A program made the translations under genes and the position numbers. The notes under the pieces are model-generated. The model saw only the letters and a list, made by a program, of their open reading frames with translations, was not told where the DNA came from and did no database searches. A stretch of 64,000 bases of DNA, taken from Prochilodus magdalenae (taxonomy: Eukaryota > Chordata > Actinopteri > Characiformes > Prochilodontidae). This document shows, piece after piece, positions 58,201-64,000 of the stretch; the stretch's first letter is position 1; every line of letters starts with the position of its first letter. Location: the NCBI GenBank assembly GCA_024036415.1, contig JAMWET010000821.1, positions 1-64,000 of the forward strand, written 5' to 3'.

Positions 58201-61200
58201 AAGCAGTATATTTGAGGTAGGTGAATGGGTGATGGGCCAAGTAGTGCATGATAGACAGGGAAGACAGAGCTGTTTACCTGAATGAGTATTTTTCCCAGAC
58301 AAACGGACGGAGTGCTTAGTTCAGCCAGGAACATTACACCTTGGAAATAATCCCCCTTTCCCTGCCTCCAAAACTGGGGAAAAATATAGACAGGGTTAGA
58401 GGAAAGAAAGAAAAGTCGTTTTTCCACACATTTGACATACAAACAAGAGGAATGTGGCTGCCATGGCTTTGTCATTAGGACTCCTGTCTTATCTGCTCCA
58501 TACACACTCCTCCAAGAGTGAGACTAATGGCTGGTTACCATACCACCGCTGACAGCAACCGTCTCCATGGCTACAGACAGAGAGTGATGGGGAGGTGTAA
58601 TGACAGGGTAAGGGTACGGAAGCCCTTTAGGGACATGTTCACACGCCAATCAATCATCTGCTGATCAAATCAGAAGCAATCTGCAATGGCACTTCAAAAG
58701 TGGAAGCAAGCCACAGGGACTTCACAATCACACCACAGTACAGCTGTTCTAGAAATATTTAATATTGTAGTGCTTACTCCACGTTTAGCCAACATTTGGA
58801 CCTACAGAGCAGTTCCCTCTTACATATTTGATTCACAGCAGTAAGAATTATTCATAGTACTTATTTACTAAAATTAATATCCGAACTATTATTCAAATCA
58901 AATTACTTTATTTTACTGTTTTGTGCCATGTTATGTGTTATGAGATCTTCTTTCCAACTCACCACAGACACGGGAAAGCAGACGGTAACAATAACAACAT
59001 GATGTAGCACCATGAGGAATTCACGTCGCAGGTAGCTGCCTATGGCAGCGCCCATGGGCTTAACCGCTCTCTCTTCCTCGTGACCTTTGACCTGCATCTT
59101 GTACCAGTAGCACATGAACATGGCGTAGATGTCATAGACAAAGTAAGGGACTGCAAACAGGATGTAGGTGCTGGTGAGCCAGTGCCTGAAAGAGAGAAAG
59201 AGAAGAAGAGACATATCTGTCAAACTCACTGGATAATAAGTCTTCAATTGGGTTTACATTCAAAACAATAAAAACAAAAATGAAAAAATATGATACCAAT
59301 TATTCGTATTTAACGTTTATCATACTCTGCTACACTAATAGTAATTTAACCCGCAGTTTGGAAGTGGGAAGAGTGCTGACGAAGAAACATGGCTCGAAAA
59401 AGCTCGACTGTTACATGATGTGATGTATTTTACCACCATAATGATAAATATCGTCATATTACCCGTCATGAACTACACGGACGTATTATCCACAAAAGAG
59501 ATCAAACTCAGAAGTGGCCAAAGCTCATCGTTTAAACATTGACTGAGATCAGAGCAAATAAAAGGAATCAGGACATCTCTCATTATTCTAAATCTCCTTC
59601 AACAAGAGCGGAGAACGAACCTGCACTATTCAAAGCAGCCTTTGCTTCTACTTTTCCTAAACTTTGACTACCAAAGTCACTTCCAGAATGTTCTCCTCCC
59701 CCACCCCAAATCTCCTCTTAACCCTGCTCCTCCTGCCATCTCTCATGCTTAAATCTCTCACTTGGACCTCAGCACATTTGCGTATTAGTGATAAATCAAA
59801 CTCTGACTAAACCATGACAAAGTGAACTTCGCTGCAGCGCCTGAATCTCAGGCGGCTCAGCTTCACCATGCTGCCATGGCCATAACAATGCCACGGAGGA
59901 TTTACAGAGGAAAACTAATTAGGTTGAGAGCCTAATTAGATTACAGGGACATAAGGTGAGCTAAGAGGGAAAGGCACAATCTTAGAAGAGCTCACACATA
60001 TACTCAACTTTACACTGAGGTGCATGTGATTTAGGTTAGGGAAACCGGACGCTTTAAATACATGAAGATTATTCTTGAGTAACTAAAACTGTATCAGCTC
60101 TCGATGATAAACATTCTAGTGATATCTAGACTTGCATCATAATCATTTCATAAGCAAATAAAGACAAACATGTGAATGACATACATCATAATATATTAAT
60201 AAGCAATTCAATATACCTCTGTATAAATAATGGAATCAATAGCTTGGCAATGATCCCAGCGAGCCAGAAGAATGACATTACTCTTAATCTAACACTTACT
60301 GGTCCTCAATGATGTCTTTACAAGATGATGCGATTATGTACCCAGCAGAGGAGGCCATGATGGCTTGAATGGATGACACTAGTCTGCGAAAAGGGGTGAG
60401 AAAAAATAAATGTCAATCCTTGCAAAATCTCTTGATCATTGAGCCATTATAATCTCCTTTAATCACAAGACTTGGGGTAAAGGTTCACTTAGAACATTTG
60501 ACCAAAACCCCTAAATAACAAAATAGAGGTGCATGCAAAAAGGTTTAACTTTTTTTTTTTTACTTGTCAAGTTACAAGTTGTATTGATTTTCTCAATTCA
60601 AATGAGCACATCAGATATGCAGATCTGCAGATTTGCTCTGCTAAACAAATGATTAAACGTATTTTAGTTTAGGCTTGATTTTTTCCTAAAATGCCAATTT
60701 CAGCAAATAAACAGTACTATGCATTAAAGTTGACTTATCAGGCCAAAACATAGAATTTGACCAGGGCACCCAAACCCTTGAGCATGATGGCAGTAACCAA
60801 TTTATTTGAATACACACATTTATAAAAGTCAACTTTTGTTTTAAATTATGATGAAATTAAAGCTTACCATATCGTCAACAGCACTGGGACCATAAAGAGA
60901 TTTATTCATTGTTTATCTTGTGTTAATATCACAGGAGCATTTGGTATCCAGAAAATGTTGGCGTTGGGAATCAGCATGTGCTCAGCAATGCATGTAAGTT
61001 TGTTTACACTAGTAAGCAATCATATCCACGAGCAAGGACATGTTCAGCCGGCTGGCAATGTGCTTCCTGTCGGAGTAAAAAGGACTTACCACATAAATTA
61101 TGCAGGACTGACAGATTCTGCACCCTGGGATTACTTTAACAATAATAACGCCCCACAGTTCAGTTCTGAATGCTTGACGTCTAATACATTTAATCTATTT

Positions 61201-61470
61201 TCTCCTTCTGCCACACTTAGCGTCATCAGTTTGCTTGCAGGTAGGAGCCAGCTACTCAGGACAAACACCCAAATTCTAGTTTACGTTAACCTGAAGTGCA
61301 TGTCCTATAAACAGAGCTTTTACACTAGCACAGGTGGAAACGTACCTGGCAGAGACGATGACGGCGTCGCCCTCGCTCCATTTCAAACCAGGTGCATGTT
61401 TTAGGCATTGCTTGGATAGCAGGAAAAGGCCTGGGAAGAATATGGAGCCGGCTGCTATGAAGCTAAGCAT
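54998..61470 (-). CDS. tlcd3b: tlcd3b (fam57b): TLC domain-containing protein 3B
   Basis: Six coding exons: 61470-61346, 60383-60300, 59185-58963, 58373-58278, 56240-56131 and 55253-54998. They sum to 894 bp (297 codons plus stop), with GT-AG junctions in phase. The protein follows human TLCD3B: GSIFFPGLFLLSK, DAVIVSARLVSSIQAIMASS, VPYFVYDIYAMFMCYW, KMQVKGHEE, FLMVLHHVVIVTVCFP, WRQGKGDYFQGVMFLAELST, VCLGKILIQYKQQHTLLHK, VNGALMLVTFF and APQVYWFSLICRGAFRLF. This is a multi-pass TLC domain; the LHH and the following AELSTP segment are the family's conserved core. TLCD3B is linked to ceramide synthesis and, in human, to retinal disease. The paralogue TLCD3A fits less well at VKGHEE and LLSK. The C-terminal tail (PPLGSTDSDPKTPTLPP) is longer than in human. 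Confidence 0.96.
56131..56240 (-). CDS. tlcd3b: tlcd3b coding exon 5
   Basis: The acceptor is CCTCAG. It encodes YKQQHTLLHKVNGALMLV, FFACRVLLFPYLYYAYG. The donor is GTATGT. Confidence 0.96.
57055..57095. repeat. Dispersed GCACCATTTTAAGTGGAACGG motif
   Basis: A relative of the repeated motif at 47406-47575 with the same following context (GGACAACTC...). It suggests a dispersed non-coding element family. Confidence 0.5.
57452..58232. repeat. 38-bp minisatellite array
   Basis: About 20 copies of a 38-bp unit (GGTAGGTGAATGGGTGATGG followed by ATAAAGCAGTATATTTAA) with only a few substitutions between copies. It lies in tlcd3b intron 4 and ends about 45 bases from the exon 4 donor. Confidence 0.96.
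58278..58373 (-). CDS. tlcd3b: tlcd3b coding exon 4
   Basis: The acceptor is CCCCAG. It encodes FWRQGKGDYFQGVMFLAE and LSTPSVCLGKILIQ. The donor is GTAAAC. Confidence 0.96.
58963..59185 (-). CDS. tlcd3b: tlcd3b coding exon 3
   Basis: The acceptor is TTTCAG. It encodes HWLTSTYILFAVPYFVYD, YAMFMCYWYKMQVKGHEE, GAAIGSYLRREFLMVLHH and VTVCFPVSV. The donor is GTGAGT. Confidence 0.96.
59186..60299. other. tlcd3b intron 2, nothing else seen
   Basis: Non-coding intron sequence without recognisable repeats or frames. Confidence 0.5.
60300..60383 (-). CDS. tlcd3b: tlcd3b coding exon 2
   Basis: The acceptor is TCGCAG. It encodes LVSSIQAIMASSAGYIIAS, then CKDIIED. The donor is GTAAGT and the exon ends in phase 2. 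Confidence 0.95.
61346..61470 (-). CDS. tlcd3b: tlcd3b coding exon 1
   Basis: The ATG at 61470-61468 encodes MLSFIAAGSIFFPGLF and then SEGDAVIVSA. The exon continues upstream as 5' UTR to 61506, where a TTTCAG acceptor shows that a non-coding exon lies further upstream. The donor is GTACGT. Confidence 0.94.
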
Positions 61471-62674
61471 GGTCCCTGCAGTGCTTCTCTGCTTCACTGT
61501 CTATCTCTGAAAGGGAAAAATGACAGGCTTTAAAGAATGCAGAGAGGGGTATTAGGACAACCAACAGTAGCTAACAAAACTAATTTACATGTAAATGGCC
61601 GATGCTATTCTGTTCTTCGCACATAAATCAGCAATTTTTCTGCTTTAAAAAAAGGAAAAAAGCATGAAGATCATTATCAGCTTGAAGAGGACCAGCATCT
61701 ATTCTTACACATTTGCCTAGAGACATCAGCACAACACTTTGAATTACTATCCAAATGTTCAAAACTAATCAGCATGTAGCACAGTCACCCACAAGCGGCA
61801 GGATAAAGAAAGAAAAAAGAAAAACAACGCTAGGTTGAAATCAGGCTACGAAAACTTGACCTCAGCATTACATACACTGGTCATCTTCCAAAGATCAAAG
61901 TAACACATGCATTTCTTCCACTTATGCATGGTACAGTGTCCGACTTTCACTCCTGAATAAAACAGTCTGATGTAAAAGAACAATCATTAAGTATTAGTAT
62001 AATTTAATATTCTTTGTCCTGCTTATTAGTTATAGCCTGTCAGCATTGGTACATTGTAACAAATGTACAATTACGTATATTATTTAACAATCGCTGTGTT
62101 GCTTTCTATTATCAGATGTAACATAACAACCAACAAATTGCAAAGAAAGTACTTCAATGGTACATATCAACAGTGTTTTGTAAGAGTTTTCTTTGTGCTT
62201 TGTGGTCAGCTCATCCATTTATGATGCTAGGACTTTCTATGAAGTTTCCACACCTTTTTAAATGTGTTGTGTTGCTTAGCAGAAGTCTTTAAAAACCATG
62301 CGACAAACTGGAAAAGATATTTTATGCTTTTAATATTCAGATATTTACTGTGTCACTCCTGCGGCTGAACAATTTGGGGAAAACATCTTTTTTCTGACTA
62401 TTATTGTGACTGCAAAAGGTTCAGGCCTATTTTTCTAAAAAATGACCAGGATCCACTTTTTCTGTTTTTGAGAGGAATGTAGTGTGTTCAACTCCCAGTA
62501 AATCGTGGTTGTGAGGTCACAACACATGGAGGTTAGGTTTCATGTGACTTGTGTAACTTATCTAGAGGTGTTCACTGTGTTATTAAACCTTCACTGCTGA
62601 AAAAGTCAGTTGAGACCACCACAGAATTCACACCGGTAGATGATGGTTTATGCTGTTTAGTTATAATATTATAG

Positions 62675-62703
62675 TTATAATATAATGTAGACTGTAAAGT
62701 ATT

Positions 62704-62799
<96 letters not shown>

Positions 62800-62829
62800 G
62801 AAATACTTTACAGTCTACATTATATTATA
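62675..62829. repeat. Perfect palindrome with (AT)n(AC)n core
   Basis: The left arm 62675-62704 (ATAATGTAGACTGTAAAGTATTT) is exactly complementary to 62801-62829. Between them are about 35 AT units followed by nine AC units. Weaker complementarity (TATAATATTATAG) continues outside the arms. Confidence 0.93.
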
Positions 62830-64000
62830 ATATTATAGTTATAATATTATAGTATACACTGATCATTTAAGGGTTATTACTAAGGGTAAATAAAAGTTAT
62901 TGTAATTTTTTTAATTACTGGTCCGGGACTCCTGTCTAATCCACATTTAGCATAAAAGGGGGAGGGTGTTACCAAAATAGGTTCGGAAAAGATTAGCAAG
63001 CTGGAGATTTAGGAAGATTACTGCGGAGAGTGGGAGGCGGCGAGACGGACAGAGGAAGAGAGAGAGAGAAAGAAATGGGATGGGGTGGGGTGGCGTGTGC
63101 TGGGGGGTGGTGGAGGGCTGATGGCATTCAGTGGTACAGTAGCCAGAAAAGGGTGGGTATTGTTGGGAGAGGAGGGGGACAGGAACAGTATTGTTCCCTC
63201 GCTACAGCAGGACCATAGATGGAGGTCTCTGGATTCTGCAGGCAACATGACAACAACAGGTCGACAAAACACAGAGTAACACATGCAAACAAGCTGATCC
63301 ACATCTTATGAGCTGCACAGATTAAAAAAAACACACAAGCGGCACACTCAAGTTGGAAACGTCCTGAAGGGATGTGCGCTAAAAGGATGAGAGTTAATGG
63401 AGCAAAACGCGCACACAGCCATCGACTTGTGCTGCCTGTGTCTCTCTGTGGGACTGTACACACCGCTGATCCGACAGGACGGACAGCTTCAGCTAGAGGT
63501 TCCAGACGATACAGTCGAGGAGGCATGGCCAGCGTGGGCTGCTCATTCGAACTATCTGTCCCACCTTAAAAGCAGCAGCAGGTCCAGACTCGAGCCTGGA
63601 CGTTTTACATGTAAACCGTAACATACGAAAAAGAAGCTGGCAAATATGAGGCACACAAACCTCGTGGCGATATTTAAACGCACACCATCCAGAAATATGG
63701 TTGTACCCTCAATAGTTCTCTATTACACAACCAGACTGTAAGCTAAGCTAAATCAGTCATTACTCGCTGAATCACCGGCTAACTAACAGACGGGGATGAA
63801 ATGATGTGACGTTATAAGTAAAATCACACACGCTGGCCTTCGCCTTTTGAGCTAAGCTTATCAGTATCAGGCATGATGCTATGTTTCTAGCCTGCTAACG
63901 GGCTAGCTGGATCCTTCCCATTGTGTCCCTGGCACTACATCAGCCCGGCAGCAGGGCATGGATCTGTACTAGACTGCTAACAGGTTGCAGATCGCACACA
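62830..64000. other. tlcd3b upstream region, possible promoter
   Basis: Purine- and G-rich at 63010-63190, CpG-containing at 63360-63620. The non-coding first exon of tlcd3b implied by the acceptor at 61507-61509 could lie here or beyond the right edge. Open frames on both strands at 63128-63526 carry no recognisable motif. Confidence 0.4.

Noticed and set aside
60955..61404. 149-codon plus-strand frame overlapping tlcd3b exon 1
   Set aside because: Starts with a non-ATG codon and overlaps the well-supported antisense exon; a chance frame.
62572..62796. Minus-strand frame of Y/I repeats
   Set aside because: Translation of the AT microsatellite.
63128..63526. 132-codon minus-strand frame with hydrophobic stretches
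   Set aside because: No family motif, and the G-rich composition explains the lack of stops.

Overview
This window is nuclear genomic DNA of a bony fish. Four intron-rich protein genes can be traced exon by exon, with vertebrate-type splice sites. The proteins are clear orthologues of human SLC35B1, FAM117A, RUNDC3A and TLCD3B (FAM57B). Microsatellites, minisatellites and fold-back repeats that I recognise as teleost-type, possibly otophysan, fill the introns. The species itself is inferred, not seen.

Layout: all four conserved genes lie on the minus strand. (1) slc35b1, an ER nucleotide-sugar/ATP transporter family member, has coding exons 1-7 from 8211 down to 186; the rest lies beyond the left edge. 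(2) fam117a runs from 26619 to 12524 in eight coding exons that sum to 380 codons plus stop. (3) rundc3a, a RUN-domain Rap2 effector, runs from 48026 to 30094 in ten intact coding exons. The exon expected between the fourth and fifth of these is present only as a decayed relic at 34867-34947. Skipping it keeps the frame (402 codons plus stop). (4) tlcd3b, a TLC-domain ceramide-synthase-like membrane protein, runs from 61470 to 54998 in six coding exons (297 codons plus stop).

The most unusual content is on the plus strand inside the 11-kb first intron of rundc3a. It comprises three related copies of an 82-residue protein built of 7-residue units that pair into 14-residue repeats. Copies A (37950-38198) and C (40110-40358) are both exactly 82 codons. 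They are 61/82 identical in protein but share only 29/82 identical codons, and 32 codon differences are synonymous, so the plus frame has been under protein-level selection. A more diverged copy, B, follows A in the same frame directly after its stop (TAG then ATG). Two AATAAA signals and a GT-rich stretch lie just after B, so the A/B unit looks like a real transcript. I do not recognise this family.

The remainder is repeats and non-coding DNA: a solo LTR with a 5-bp target duplication (9839-10276), a second possible solo LTR (35724-36231), a 72-bp minisatellite (22246-23263), a 38-bp minisatellite (57452-58232), a perfect AT-cored palindrome (62675-62829), long purine and CA tracts, and several fold-back elements. 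Stretches where I see nothing coding are listed as such.
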